A DNA stretch of 36,977 nt from an uncultured Alistipes sp. (GCA_958449275.1 CAUDHE010000012.1:1-36977); one strand, 5' to 3'; numbered from the stretch's first letter, positions 1 to 9,533 are shown. The notes: generated by a model from the sequence alone, not told the origin. Translations and numbers: made by a program.

Positions 1-182
1 GGGGTCGCATCTTCGATGCGAGCCGCCGAAGATAACGCCGCACAGCGGCGCAGTTGTTCGGGCTTCCGCGCGCCGAAGCTGCGGCCCGCACGACTCTGTC
101 AAGTCGTATTACTATAATATAATGTTGTTCGCCGACGGCGGAGGACAAAACGAGTCTCGCGAGTTGCAGTCCGCCGCATAAA
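1..182. repeat. Intergenic palindromic repeat cluster (families 1 and 2), copy A
   Basis: This non-coding, GC-rich stretch downstream of mutB carries several hairpins. One at 5-21 has 7-base arms around a TTC loop. One at 90-107 (ACGACT...AGTCGT) follows the family-1 core CTGCGGCCCGCACG at 79-92. The part from 22 to about 60 closely matches 6994-7032 upstream of sppA. The part at 123-176 (GTTCGCCGACGGCGG, then GAGTTGCAGTCCGCCGC) matches 26058-26112 near tsaE, so it is a piece of the second family. No open reading frame was found here. The left end may continue outside the window. Confidence 0.75.
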
Positions 183-219
183 ACAAAACGTTCCCCGTCT
201 GACAATCAGACGGAGAACG
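180..219 (-). terminator. Intrinsic terminator of mutA-mutB
   Basis: On the minus strand a stem with arms CGTTCTCCGTCTGA and TCAGACGGGGAACG, with one G-T wobble and a TTG loop, is followed directly by TTTTGTTTT. It lies about 50 bases past the mutB stop codon, where the operon should end. Confidence 0.85.
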
Positions 220-266
220 CGTTTACGAATCCCGCTGCAAGCCTCGTACAAGGCCGCTGCGGACTG

Positions 267-2393
267 CTACTCGGCGAGCAACAGCTCGAGCATCTTTATA
301 GACGATTTTGCAATGGGAGTACCCGGACCGAAGATGGCTGCGGCACCGTCACGATACAACTCGTCGTAGTCCTGAGCGGGAATCACGCCGCCCACGATGA
401 CGATTATATCCTCGCGGCCGAGCTTCTTCAACTCTGCGATGATCTGCGGCACGAGCGTAAGGTGACCCGCCGCAAGCGACGATACGCCCACGATATGCAC
501 GTCGTTCTCCACCGCCTGCTTGGCAGCCTCGGCGGGAGTCTGGAACAACGGCCCCATGTCGACGTCGAAACCCACGTCGGCATAACCCGTAGCCACCACC
601 TTCGCGCCGCGATCGTGTCCGTCCTGACCCAATTTGGCGATCATTATACGGGGCTGGCGCCCCTCTTTCTCGGCAAACTCGGCGCACATGGCCTTTGCCT
701 TCTCGAAATCGGCATCCTGTTTCATACCTGAACTGTAAACACCCGAAATTGAACGAATAACAGCCTTATAACGGCCTACCACCGCCTCGCAAGCATCCGA
801 AATCTCGCCGAGCGTGGCGCGTACCTTAGCAGCCTCCACGGCCAACTCCAGCAAGTTGCCATCGCCGCTCTTCACGCACTCGGTGATGGCTGCCAGCGCC
901 TTGTCGACGGCAGCCTGATCGCGGTTGGCGCGCAGCTCCTGCAAGCGCTTCACCTGACTCTCGCGCACCGCAGTGTTGTCCACGGCCAGAATGTCGATCG
1001 GCGCCTCCTTCTCCAGACGGTACTCGTTCAGACCGATGATCTTCTGCTCGCCCGAATCGATACGGGCCTGCGTGCGAGCCGCAGCCTCCTCGATACGCAT
1101 CTTGGGAATACCCGTCTCGATAGCCTTGGCCATACCGCCGAGCTTCTCCACCTCCTCGATGTGTTCCCACGCCTTGTGGGCTATCTCGTTGGTGAGGGCC
1201 TCCACGTAGTAAGAGCCTGCCCACGGATCGACGTTGCGGCATACGTTGGTCTCCTCCTGAATGTATATCTGCGTGTTACGCGCGATACGGGCCGAGAAAT
1301 CGGTCGGCAACGCGATAGCCTCGTCCAGAGCGTTGGTGTGCAGCGACTGGGTGTGACCCAACGCGGCACCCATGGCCTCGATGGCGGTACGAGCCACGTT
1401 ATTGAACGGATCCTGCTCCGTAAGCGACCAGCCCGAAGTCTGGCTGTGAGTACGCAGCGCGAGCGATTTGGGGTTCTTGGGCTCGAACTGCTTCACGATC
1501 TTGGCCCACAACATACGTGCCGCACGCATCTTGGCGATCTCCATGAAATGGTTCATGCCGATGGCCCAGAAGAACGACAGACGCGGAGCGAAAGCGTCTA
1601 CCGACATGCCTGCGTCGATACCTGCACGCAGATACTCCAGACCGTCGGCCAAAGTATACGCCAACTCGATATCGGCCGTAGCGCCAGCCTCCTGCATGTG
1701 GTAACCCGAGATCGAAATAGAGTTGAACTTGGGCATGTTCTTCGACGTGTACTCGAATATGTCGGCGATGATCTTCATCGAGAACTTGGGCGGATATATA
1801 TAGGTATTGCGCACCATGAACTCTTTCAGAATGTCGTTCTGAATGGTACCTGCCAACTGGTCGAGCGTGCAACCCTGCTCCAAACCCGTCACGATGTAGA
1901 ACGCCAGCACGGGCAGCACGGCACCGTTCATGGTCATCGACACCGACATCTTGTCCAACGGAATACCGTTGAACAGCACCTTCATGTCCTCCACCGAGCA
2001 GATCGAAACGCCCGCCTTGCCGACATCACCCACCACGCGCGGATGATCGGCATCGTAACCGCGGTGCGTGGCGAGGTCGAACGCCACCGACAGACCCTTC
2101 TGTCCCGCGGCGAGGTTGCGGCGATAGAACGCGTTAGACTCCTCGGCGGTAGAGAATCCCGCATACTGACGGATGGTCCAGGGACGCATCACGTACATGG
2201 TCGAATAGGGACCGCGCAGGAACGGGGCTATACCTGCGGCATAGTTCAGATGCTCCAGATTTTCGAGGTCTTTGGCCGTGTAGTCCGTTTTGACGGGTAT
2301 CTGCTCGGCTGTCATCCAAGGCTGCGCCTCGGCTTGGGCGGCGCACTTAGCGTTGCCGCCTTCGTATGATAATTTTTCGAATTTTGCTCTCAT
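267..2393 (-). CDS. mutB: Methylmalonyl-CoA mutase, large (catalytic) subunit
   Basis: The 708-residue product isomerises succinyl-CoA and (R)-methylmalonyl-CoA with adenosylcobalamin, the key step of the succinate-propionate route used by gut Bacteroidales. The N-terminal three quarters form the substrate-binding TIM barrel, with the familiar start RGPYSTMY and WTIRQYAGF near residues 60-80. The C-terminal domain binds B12: the DxHxxG signature is DGHDRG, with Asp591, His593 (the lower cobalt ligand) and Gly596, and it is followed by the GVSSL and GGVIP segments. The length is typical of the family. The gene begins 11 bases after the mutA stop, so the two subunits are surely co-transcribed. 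No MeaB/ArgK chaperone or epimerase gene is adjacent in this window. Confidence 0.98.
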   Translation of the reverse strand: MRAKFEKLSYEGGNAKCAAQAEAQPWMTAEQIPVKTDYTAKDLENLEHLNYAAGIAPFLRGPYSTMYVMRPWTIRQYAGFSTAEESNAFYRRNLAAGQKGLSVAFDLATHRGYDADHPRVVGDVGKAGVSICSVEDMKVLFNGIPLDKMSVSMTMNGAVLPVLAFYIVTGLEQGCTLDQLAGTIQNDILKEFMVRNTYIYPPKFSMKIIADIFEYTSKNMPKFNSISISGYHMQEAGATADIELAYTLADGLEYLRAGIDAGMSVDAFAPRLSFFWAIGMNHFMEIAKMRAARMLWAKIVKQFEPKNPKSLALRTHSQTSGWSLTEQDPFNNVARTAIEAMGAALGHTQSLHTNALDEAIALPTDFSARIARNTQIYIQEETNVCRNVDPWAGSYYVEALTNEIAHKAWEHIEEVEKLGGMAKAIETGIPKMRIEEAAARTQARIDSGEQKIIGLNEYRLEKEAPIDILAVDNTAVRESQVKRLQELRANRDQAAVDKALAAITECVKSGDGNLLELAVEAAKVRATLGEISDACEAVVGRYKAVIRSISGVYSSGMKQDADFEKAKAMCAEFAEKEGRQPRIMIAKLGQDGHDRGAKVVATGYADVGFDVDMGPLFQTPAEAAKQAVENDVHIVGVSSLAAGHLTLVPQIIAELKKLGREDIIVIVGGVIPAQDYDELYRDGAAAIFGPGTPIAKSSIKMLELLLAE

Positions 2394-2404
2394 GACTTTG
2401 CGTT

Positions 2405-4261
2405 TTAGATACCCAACTCCTTAAGATAGAACTTCAGAGTTTCGAGTACGTTGCTCTTCACATTGATGAAATTGGTGATACCCTGCGCCTCCAGCTCGGG
2501 CGTGCATGCGGGTGCACCCGCAACGACCAGAATGGCCTTGCCGTTCAGCAACTCCTTCACTTTCGGAGCCAGCTCGGCATAGTCGTCGTCCGACGAGCAC
2601 ACTACCACGATGTCGGCCTTGGCCTCCAGCGCGGCGGCCACACCATCCTCCACCGATTTGAAGAACGTATTGTCCTGAACGCGTATTCCCGCGCAAGCGA
2701 AGAAGTTGCACGAGAACTGCGCGCGGGCGCGAGCCATAGCGAGGTTTCCGCACGTGAGCATAAACGCTTTAGGCTCCTTGCCGCTGCGATCGACATGCAG
2801 ACGCATGGCCTCGAACGCCATAGCGCCGCGATAGGGCTTCAGCAAATTACCCTCGGCCTCGGTACGCGTAACGACATCGGCCGTGACGGCTGCGTCGGCC
2901 ACCTCGGTGAAGTTGGGATACTGGTTGGCGCCCAGCAGTATCTGACGACGGGTCGATATGTTCTTGTCCTTGGCTGCGGCCGAAGCATTCACGCGCTCGA
3001 CGATGAATCCCGCCTCGAACGCCGCAATGTATCCGCCCTTATCCTCGGTCTCGAGGAAAAGTGCCCACGCCTGCTCGGCTATGTTGCGAGTAAGGGTCTC
3101 GATGTAGTACGAGCCTCCCGCAGGGTCTACCACCTGATCGAAATGCGCCTCGTGCTTGAGCAGCAGCTCCACGTTGCGCGCGATGCGTTTCGAGAACTCG
3201 TCGGGCTCGCCGAACGAGTAGTCGAACGGAGTGACCTCCAACGAATGTACGCCCGCCAACGAAGCCGACATGGCCTCGGTGGTACCGCGAAGCATATTCA
3301 CGTAAGGGTCGTAAACCGTCTGATTCCAGGTCGAGGTGACGGCATGCGCGAACATTTTGCACGAGCACTCGCACTCGGGATTATAGCCCTTAACGATGTT
3401 GGCCCACAGCAGACGAGCCGCGCGGAACTTGGCGATCTCCATAAAGTAGTTCGACGTAACGGCGAACGAGAAACGTATCTTGCGGGCCGCCTCGTCGACC
3501 GAAAGTCCCGCTTCGGTGAGTTTCACCAGATAATCGTGCGCTGCGGCGAGGGTGAATGCCAACTCCTCGACGATGGTCGAACCCGCATTGCTGAAGGTGC
3601 TGCCCGTGACGTTCACCACGCGTATTCCCTTGTAGTCGGCGGTGCGGCGAACCAGAGCGGCCAGCGTGTCGAAACAGCGCTCGCCCTGAGGATCTTTGCA
3701 GCAGAAACGGCCTTTGGTCGAGAGATTCTTGACGATGGGATCGATGCAGAAATTGATATGCGCGTCGTCCTTCTCTATGCCCTCTTTTTCGATCTTGTCG
3801 AGCACCAGAGCCGCCACGGCGTGCATCTTGTGGCCCGAGAATGTTATCTCGACAGCGGGAATACATATCTCGGCAAGCAGAGTGTCGAGCTGTTCGGCCG
3901 TGAACTCTTTCGATGCGATGTGGAATCCGATGGAATCGACACCCGCATTGAGAAGTTTCAATGCCTCGGCATTGGCCTCGGCGGGATCGGTAACGGTAAC
4001 GGTCTGGTGTATGCGCCAGTCGTTACGGTTGTGCGTTCCTCTCACATAAGGGAACTCGCCGGCCTGCGAAGCGAGAAATTCGATGCCTTCGAGATTCTCG
4101 GCGCGATAGTAGGGACGCACGTTGAATCCCTCGGCGGTTCTCCATACGAGTTTGCGCTCGTAGTCTGCACCTTTAAGGTCTGTCGTTATGGCCGCTTCCC
4201 ATTGCTCGGTCGTGACCGGCGGAAATTCGGCGAACAACTTTTCTTTTTCGGTATTAGCCAT
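2405..4261 (-). CDS. mutA: Methylmalonyl-CoA mutase, small (non-catalytic) subunit
   Basis: The 618-residue product is the partner of MutB in the heterodimeric mutase. It has the same fold, and shared segments are visible, for example KFRAARLLWA and the NVELLLKHE region, which resemble the large subunit. The C-terminal B12-like domain lacks the DxHxxG motif: the segment MLTCGNLAMARARAQF stands in its place, as expected for a subunit that does not bind cobalamin. The start ATG at 4261 begins MANTEKEKLFAEFPPV, a normal N-terminus for this subunit. It is the first gene of the mutA-mutB operon, and a Bacteroidota-type -7 element lies 65-72 bases upstream. Confidence 0.97.
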   Translation of the reverse strand: MANTEKEKLFAEFPPVTTEQWEAAITTDLKGADYERKLVWRTAEGFNVRPYYRAENLEGIEFLASQAGEFPYVRGTHNRNDWRIHQTVTVTDPAEANAEALKLLNAGVDSIGFHIASKEFTAEQLDTLLAEICIPAVEITFSGHKMHAVAALVLDKIEKEGIEKDDAHINFCIDPIVKNLSTKGRFCCKDPQGERCFDTLAALVRRTADYKGIRVVNVTGSTFSNAGSTIVEELAFTLAAAHDYLVKLTEAGLSVDEAARKIRFSFAVTSNYFMEIAKFRAARLLWANIVKGYNPECECSCKMFAHAVTSTWNQTVYDPYVNMLRGTTEAMSASLAGVHSLEVTPFDYSFGEPDEFSKRIARNVELLLKHEAHFDQVVDPAGGSYYIETLTRNIAEQAWALFLETEDKGGYIAAFEAGFIVERVNASAAAKDKNISTRRQILLGANQYPNFTEVADAAVTADVVTRTEAEGNLLKPYRGAMAFEAMRLHVDRSGKEPKAFMLTCGNLAMARARAQFSCNFFACAGIRVQDNTFFKSVEDGVAAALEAKADIVVVCSSDDDYAELAPKVKELLNGKAILVVAGAPACTPELEAQGITNFINVKSNVLETLKFYLKELGI

Positions 4262-4325
4262 AATTAGTTTTAGAATTAGTTTTAATGTATGTGTATTCGT
4301 TCGTGTTTGCGAATTATAAACCCTG

Positions 4326-4333
4326 CAAAGATA
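4326..4333 (-). promoter_or_regulatory. Bacteroidota -7 promoter element for mutA-mutB
   Basis: On the minus strand the sequence is TATCTTTG, an exact match to the TAnnTTTG motif of the Bacteroidota housekeeping sigma factor. It sits about 65 bases before the mutA ATG. I see no convincing TTTG at -33. The rest of the 4262-4723 gap is AT-rich and non-coding, and I see no cobalamin riboswitch in it. Confidence 0.6.
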
Positions 4334-4611
4334 ATATTTTTTTCATATCGGCGAACACTCTCTGTTACGAAAATAACAATAATTCTCCGTCCCCGAACAC
4401 GCACTTCTAACGCCATGCGCGGCAGGCGCCAACTCCACATCACGCAATTTAGATCAAAAATACTCTATAACACCGCAAATATACCACCTTGACAAAATCG
4501 ACAAAACTCCGAATAACGAATAAAAAATACATGATATTTTCGAAAAACTCATCGATTTTGCGGACCGATAATCGAAAAACAGAGCCTAAAACCGCAAAAA
4601 CACCGATAAAA

Positions 4612-4643
4612 ATTGCCGTTTTCATACAAAATCGATATATTTG
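4612..4643 (+). promoter_or_regulatory. Bacteroidota-type promoter for glutamine synthetase III
   Basis: A TTG at 4613-4615 and TATATTTG at 4636-4643 are separated by 20 bases, matching the TTTG/TAnnTTTG arrangement of Bacteroidota promoters. Transcription would start near 4650, giving a leader of roughly 75 bases. The region around it is very AT-rich, unlike the surrounding coding DNA. Short open frames in both directions here have no coding character. Confidence 0.65.
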
Positions 4644-4723
4644 CACCGTAACAGAAAAACAAGACAAAACAAAAAAAATACACAGAATAAACAAAACTCG
4701 AAATCCAAACCAAATTATAAGGT

Positions 4724-6895
4724 ATGTTATTAAGATTTAAAATGGTTGAAGCGGCACTGAACCACAGAGCCGTGGAGGTGAAGGCTCCGAGCGCACGCCC
4801 GTCGGAGTATTTCGGCGAAAAGGTGTTCGGCCGCAGCGTAATGCGCAAATATCTGGACAAGCCTACCTACGAGGCGTTGTTGGGCACAATGGAAAACGGC
4901 ACGCCACTGTCGCCCGAACTGGCCGACAGCGTGGCCGCAGGCATGCGCCAATGGGCATTGGACAACGGCGCCGACCACTACACACACTGGTTTCAACCGT
5001 TGACGGGCGGCACCGCCGAGAAACACGACTCGTTCTCGGATCCCGACGGAAAGGGTGCCGTCATAGAGTCGTTCTCGGGCAAGGTGCTGGCGCAGCAGGA
5101 ACCCGATGCGTCGTCGTTCCCCAACGGCGGCATACGAAATACGTTCGAGGCTCGCGGCTATTCGGCGTGGGACCCTACCTCGCCGGCATTCATAGTCGAC
5201 ACCACGCTTTGCATACCGACGGTATTCATCTCCTACACGGGCGAAGCACTCGACTATAAAGTGCCTCTGCTGCGCGCCATTTCGGCCGTGGACAAGGCAG
5301 CCACGGAGGTGTGCCGCTATTTCGACAAGAACGTCAACCGCGTATACACATATCTGGGCTGGGAGCAGGAATATTTCCTCGTAGACGAGAGTCTGTGGGC
5401 TGCACGCCCCGACCTCGTGCTTACGGGCCGCACCCTGATGGGACACGAATCGGCCAAAAACCAGCAGTTGGAAGACCACTACTTCGGCGCCATACCCTCG
5501 CGCGTAATCAACTTCATGAAGGACCTGGAGTACGAAAGCCTGAAGTTGGGCATTCCGCTCAAAACGCGTCACAACGAGGTGGCACCCAATCAGTTCGAAC
5601 TGGCTCCCGTATACGAGGAGGCCAATCTGGCCAACGATCACAACCAGTTGCTGATGACCATAATGGACAAGATAGCGCGCCGTCACAATTTCCGCGTGCT
5701 GTTGCACGAGAAGCCGTTCAAGGGAATCAACGGATCGGGCAAGCACAACAACTGGTCGCTGGGAACCGACACGGGCGTGAATCTGTTCGGCCCTGGCAAA
5801 ACAGCATCGGAAAACTTGCAGTTCATAACGTTCCTGGTGAATGCTATGGCAGCCGTATACAAGCATAACGGCCTGCTTAAGGCCTCGATCATGAGCGCCA
5901 CGAACGCACACCGTCTCGGAGCCAACGAGGCGCCCCCCGCAATCATATCGACATTCCTCGGCTCGCAAATCTCGTCGGTGCTGGAGAAACTGGAGAAGAG
6001 CAAGAGCGACGACGCCATACGTTTCGACGCCAAGAGCGTGCTGAAGATGAGCGGCGTATCGCAGATACCCTCGATCCTGCTGGACAACACCGACCGCAAC
6101 CGCACTTCGCCGTTCGCGTTCACGGGCAACCGCTTCGAATTCCGCGCCGTGGGTTCGTCGGACAACTGCGCCGAAGCCATGATTACGCTGTGCGCCGCGA
6201 TGGCCGAGCAGCTTACCGAGTTCAAAGCCAAGGTGGACGCCAAGGTAGAGACGGGTACGAAGAAAGAGAGGGCCATATACGAGTTGCTGAAGCAATTGAT
6301 AAAGGAGTGCCGCCCCGTGCACTTCGACGGCAACGGCTATTCGGACGAGTGGAAAGCGGAGGCCGCCAAACGCGGGCTGGATTGCGAGACCTCGGCGCCG
6401 CTGATCTTCGACCGTTATCTCGACCCCGCGAGCGAAAAGATGTTCGGCGACATGGGTGTGTTCAACAAAGTGGAGCTTCAGGCACGTACGGAGGTAAAGT
6501 GGGAGACATACACCAAGAAGATTCAGATCGAAGCACGCGTATTGGGCGACATCACCATGAATCACATCATACCCATAGCATCGAAATACGAATCGGTCCT
6601 GCTCGACAAAGCCTACAAAATGAAAGCGCTGGATATAAAGACGGATTCGGATATCGACCTGATAAAGAAGATTCAGAAGCATTCGGCCACCATGCAGAAG
6701 CTGGTGCTCGACATGGTGGAGGCGCGCAAGGTGGCCAACAAAATCGAAGATCAGCGCGAAAAGGCTGTGATGTATCACGACAAGGTGGCCGCCTGCTTCG
6801 ACGAGATACGCTACCACATCGACAAGCTGGAGGAGGTGATCGACGACCAGTTGTGGCCGCTTCCCAAATACAGAGAATTGTTATTCATAAGATAA
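4724..6895 (+). CDS. glnN: Glutamine synthetase type III
   Basis: The 723-residue product makes glutamine from glutamate, ammonia and ATP. It belongs to the large GSIII form first described in Bacteroides, much longer than the roughly 450-residue GSI. Recognisable segments are the N-terminal GSIII domain (RPSEYFGEKVFG, then THWFQPLTGGTAEKHD), the glutamate/metal site EVAPNQFE, the ATP-site segment NGSGKHNNWS and HRLGANEAPPAI. The start at 4724 gives MLLRFKMVEAAL, matching the usual beginning of Bacteroides GSIII; ATG 4742 is a less likely alternative. It is transcribed alone from the promoter at 4612-4643 and ends in a terminator. No PII or ammonium transporter gene is adjacent. Confidence 0.97.
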   Translation: MLLRFKMVEAALNHRAVEVKAPSARPSEYFGEKVFGRSVMRKYLDKPTYEALLGTMENGTPLSPELADSVAAGMRQWALDNGADHYTHWFQPLTGGTAEKHDSFSDPDGKGAVIESFSGKVLAQQEPDASSFPNGGIRNTFEARGYSAWDPTSPAFIVDTTLCIPTVFISYTGEALDYKVPLLRAISAVDKAATEVCRYFDKNVNRVYTYLGWEQEYFLVDESLWAARPDLVLTGRTLMGHESAKNQQLEDHYFGAIPSRVINFMKDLEYESLKLGIPLKTRHNEVAPNQFELAPVYEEANLANDHNQLLMTIMDKIARRHNFRVLLHEKPFKGINGSGKHNNWSLGTDTGVNLFGPGKTASENLQFITFLVNAMAAVYKHNGLLKASIMSATNAHRLGANEAPPAIISTFLGSQISSVLEKLEKSKSDDAIRFDAKSVLKMSGVSQIPSILLDNTDRNRTSPFAFTGNRFEFRAVGSSDNCAEAMITLCAAMAEQLTEFKAKVDAKVETGTKKERAIYELLKQLIKECRPVHFDGNGYSDEWKAEAAKRGLDCETSAPLIFDRYLDPASEKMFGDMGVFNKVELQARTEVKWETYTKKIQIEARVLGDITMNHIIPIASKYESVLLDKAYKMKALDIKTDSDIDLIKKIQKHSATMQKLVLDMVEARKVANKIEDQREKAVMYHDKVAACFDEIRYHIDKLEEVIDDQLWPLPKYRELLFIR

Positions 6896-6921
6896 TGAGT
6901 TTAGTTTAGGTTTTTGAGAGG

Positions 6922-6955
6922 GGCTGTCCGACATCGGTCGGGCGGCCTTTTTTTT
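6922..6955 (+). terminator. Intrinsic terminator of glutamine synthetase III
   Basis: A hairpin with arms GGCTGTCCGAC and GTCGGGCGGCC, with G-U wobbles, is followed by eight T residues. It begins 27 bases after the glnN stop. Confidence 0.88.
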
Positions 6956-6965
6956 GTACTGAAAT

Positions 6966-7150
6966 GAGCGGCTGCGGGGCGCGCTTTAAGTGCGAGCCGA
7001 AGATAATGCCGCTTTGCTGCGCAGTTGGTCGGGCAGCAGCCCGCGGAGACCGCGAGAATGAGCGATGAGCGAATAGCGGGCCTACGCTGTCTGGAGGCTG
7101 CGGCCCGCGCAGTTCTGCGAACTACACGACTCTGACGAGTCGCATGTTTT
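6966..7150 (+). repeat. Intergenic palindromic repeat, family 1, copy B
   Basis: A long GC-rich repeat lies between glnN and sppA. The left part (GCGAGCCGAAGATAATGCCGC at 6992-7012) parallels copy A. The family core GGAGGCTGCGGCCCGCGCAG at 7093-7112 is followed by two hairpins in tandem: 7111-7123 (AGTTC-TGC-GAACT) and 7127-7142 (CGACTC-TGAC-GAGTCG). The segment 7030-7090 has no counterpart in the other copies. No coding potential was seen in the whole 6896-7325 gap. Confidence 0.75.
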
Positions 7151-7288
7151 ATGACGGGAAATAATATTGCAGTTCGTCAGGGCGGAATTTTTTCCGTCGC
7201 GATGTAATTTACGGTCCTTTTTTGCGACTATAACCATGAACGGGCCTTTTTCGGCGTACCGTGCAATGAAGATACGATTATAAATAAG

Positions 7289-7296
7289 TATATTTG
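7289..7296 (+). promoter_or_regulatory. Bacteroidota -7 promoter element for sppA
   Basis: The sequence TATATTTG matches TAnnTTTG exactly and lies 30 bases before the sppA ATG. The -33 region is weak. Transcription would start near 7303, so the leader would be only about 23 bases. Confidence 0.6.
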
Positions 7297-7325
7297 CCGA
7301 TAACGAAAACCAAAAAATCGATTAT

Positions 7326-9179
7326 ATGGAAGAACAAATCAAGACAGACGGGGTCGGACAGAACGTGCCGAAACCCGTGACGGCAAAAAAGAGAAAAGAG
7401 AAGAAACTGACTTTCGGAAAGGTATTTCTGGCATCGCTGCTGGCCGTGGTGGCGGGCAGCATCATTACAATGGTATTTTGGCTGGGACTTTTTTCGGGCA
7501 TAGCGGCTATGATGGAGTCGGACAGCGTGACGGTGCCCGACCGCGCGGTGCTGCGCATCGATTTGGCCGAAAATCTGGTCGACGCTCCGTCGAAAGATCC
7601 GCTGGCAGGGTTCGATCTCGCGACCATGAGTTCGAGCAGCAGCCTTACACTCTACGATGCTTTGCGGGCCATAGAGGCGGCACGCGACGACGAGCGGATC
7701 GAGGGAATATATATCCGTCTCGACGGCGGCGGGACGACCACGCCCAACATCATGGAGGAGTTGCGCGCCGCGATAGTCGATTTCAAGCAGAGCGGCAAAT
7801 TCGTCGTCGCATATAACGACGTTTACAGCAAATGGATCTACTATCTCTGCTCGGCGGCCGACAAGATATACATACAGCCCGAGGGCGGATTCGACTGGTC
7901 GGGCATGACACTCAGCACAATGTTCTACAAGGGTCTGATAGACAAGCTGGGCGTGGAGGTCGACATTCTGCGTCCCACGGCCTGCAAATTCAAGAGCGCG
8001 GTGGAGCCCATGTTCCTCACGCAGATGTCGGAGGCCAACCGCTTGCAGATGCAGGCTTTGGCCGACAACATGTGGCGGGTGATTACCGAAGCGGTGTCGG
8101 AGGCGCGCGGAATAAGCGTCGACGAGTTGAACCGCATAGCCGACGATTTGGCGGTGACACTGCCGCAGGAGGCCGTAGATCATAAATTCGTAGACGCCAT
8201 GTTATATGCCGACCAGGTGGAGGAGGTATTCGAAAACGATTACGATCTGGAGGATCCCGAGTTCATATCGCTGGGCGAATACGCCTCGTGCCTGAAGGCC
8301 GACGTCAGCAAAGTAACGGCACCCAAAGTGGCCGTGGTCTACGCCAACGGCACCGTAGTGGACGGCAAAGGCAGCGACGACAACATTTACGGTTACACCT
8401 TCTCGAACACGTTGAAAAAGGTGGCCGAAGACGACGACGTGAAAGCCGTGGTGGTACGCGTAAATTCACCCGGTGGCAGCGCACTGGCATCGGATATCAT
8501 ATGGCGTGAAATGGAGTTGCTGCGCGAGAAGAAACCCGTGATAATATCGATGGGACAATATGCCGCCAGCGGCGGATACTATATCTCGGCTCCCGCCGAC
8601 GCAATCGTAGCCGACGAACTGACTCTGACGGGTTCGATAGGCGTTTACGGTATGATGCCTGCCGTAGGCAAGGCTCTGAAAGACAAGATAGGCATCACGT
8701 TCGACGGCGTGGTGACCAACAAATACGCCGACATGGGCAACGGCATCGATCCGTTGCAGGCAAAGGAGTACAACACGATCATGCGCGGCGTGGATCGCGT
8801 CTACGACCGCTTCACCTCGCTGGTGTCAGAAGGCCGCAACCTGCCGATAGAGAAAGTGCTCGAAATAGCCGAAGGACGCGTGTGGATAGGTTCCGAGGCG
8901 CAGAAGATAGGTTTGGTCGACACTTGCGGAGGTCTTACGGCAGCACTGGCGGTAGCGGTAGACAAGGCCGATCTGGGCGACGGTTATCAGATAGTGGAGA
9001 TAAAGGACGAACCGAAAGGGTTCATGGCCGTATTGCAGTCGCTGAACGTATCGGTGCGTCAGAAGATGACCGCTCGTTCGGAACTCGGGAAATTATATGC
9101 CGAGTACAAACGCGTGGAGGATATGATAGGTCGTAAGGGCGTTTACACATATTGTCCCTATGTCTTCCGATTCGAATAG
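7326..9179 (+). CDS. sppA: Signal peptide peptidase SppA, 67K type
   Basis: The 617-residue serine protease of the inner membrane degrades leftover signal peptides in the periplasm. A basic N-terminal tail of about 28 residues (KKRKEKKLTFGK) is followed by one membrane span (about 32-60). Two tandem S49 peptidase domains follow, the arrangement of the long, E. coli-like form. The general-base lysine is expected in the first domain at Lys180 (AADKIYIQPEG), and the nucleophile in the second at Ser415 (QYAASGGYYIS). The length matches the 67K class. The gene stands alone, with its own promoter element and terminator. Confidence 0.95.
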   Translation: MEEQIKTDGVGQNVPKPVTAKKRKEKKLTFGKVFLASLLAVVAGSIITMVFWLGLFSGIAAMMESDSVTVPDRAVLRIDLAENLVDAPSKDPLAGFDLATMSSSSSLTLYDALRAIEAARDDERIEGIYIRLDGGGTTTPNIMEELRAAIVDFKQSGKFVVAYNDVYSKWIYYLCSAADKIYIQPEGGFDWSGMTLSTMFYKGLIDKLGVEVDILRPTACKFKSAVEPMFLTQMSEANRLQMQALADNMWRVITEAVSEARGISVDELNRIADDLAVTLPQEAVDHKFVDAMLYADQVEEVFENDYDLEDPEFISLGEYASCLKADVSKVTAPKVAVVYANGTVVDGKGSDDNIYGYTFSNTLKKVAEDDDVKAVVVRVNSPGGSALASDIIWREMELLREKKPVIISMGQYAASGGYYISAPADAIVADELTLTGSIGVYGMMPAVGKALKDKIGITFDGVVTNKYADMGNGIDPLQAKEYNTIMRGVDRVYDRFTSLVSEGRNLPIEKVLEIAEGRVWIGSEAQKIGLVDTCGGLTAALAVAVDKADLGDGYQIVEIKDEPKGFMAVLQSLNVSVRQKMTARSELGKLYAEYKRVEDMIGRKGVYTYCPYVFRFE

Positions 9180-9248
9180 GCGGCCCACACACACGATAGA
9201 AAACAGTTGAAAAACTAAGATAAAACCTAAACTACAAGCATTAATGAA

Positions 9249-9292
9249 CAGAGGGGAGGCGCAACCTGCGGGTTACGTCTCTCTGTATTTTT
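9249..9292 (+). terminator. Intrinsic terminator of sppA
   Basis: A hairpin with imperfect arms (CAGAGGGGAGGCGCAACC pairing with GGTTACGTCTCTCTG) is followed by TATTTTT. It lies about 70 bases after the sppA stop. The left arm has a bulge and there is one mismatch. Confidence 0.6.
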
Positions 9293-9335
9293 ATGGGACG
9301 GGCATTGTGCGACGCGATGGCAAAACAAAACGTAA

Positions 9336-9524
9336 GTTCCCGACGGCTATAATGACCGCACGTGGCCCGATCCCGCTTCGCTGCCGTTTGCGACGTCGAT
9401 CCTCGCCTACCGCTTCGACAGCATGACGAAATACAACTTTAACGGACATATCGGGGAAAATAAGATTAACTCTGTTGCCTACAAGACGGGGCGACCACTC
9501 TGCGGCGGCATGACCACGGAATGA
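9336..9524 (+). pseudogene. Possible remnant of a small coding region, unrecognised
   Basis: Within the 412-base gap between sppA and ppiD there is an open frame of 62 codons with no start near its beginning; it is preceded in frame by TAA at 9333 and ends in TGA at 9522. It would read VPDGYNDRTWPDPASL..., with the only internal ATG at 9423. Upstream, in another frame, ATG 9293 opens a reading of about 20 codons. This could be a frameshifted, decayed gene, or chance. I do not recognise the protein. The base composition is lower in GC than that of the intergenic repeats, which argues weakly for coding ancestry. Confidence 0.25.
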
Positions 9525-9533
9525 TCAAGCGAC

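Noticed and set aside
1..266. A CRISPR array suggested by recurring GC-rich motifs
   Set aside because: The units are not regularly spaced within one gap, are palindromic and are spread over the whole window; there are no cas genes.
4262..4723. A cobalamin riboswitch before mutA
   Set aside because: The gap is AT-rich and lacks a B12-box-like segment or any large GC-rich fold; only promoter elements are supported.
4449..4740. Small open frames in the gap before glutamine synthetase III
   Set aside because: They are AT-rich, overlap on both strands, contain the promoter and have no coding character.
4730..6817. A 695-residue open frame antisense to glutamine synthetase III
   Set aside because: It is a shadow of a GC-rich gene with strong codon bias. 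The translation is low in complexity and has no recognisable domain, while the plus strand encodes a complete known enzyme.
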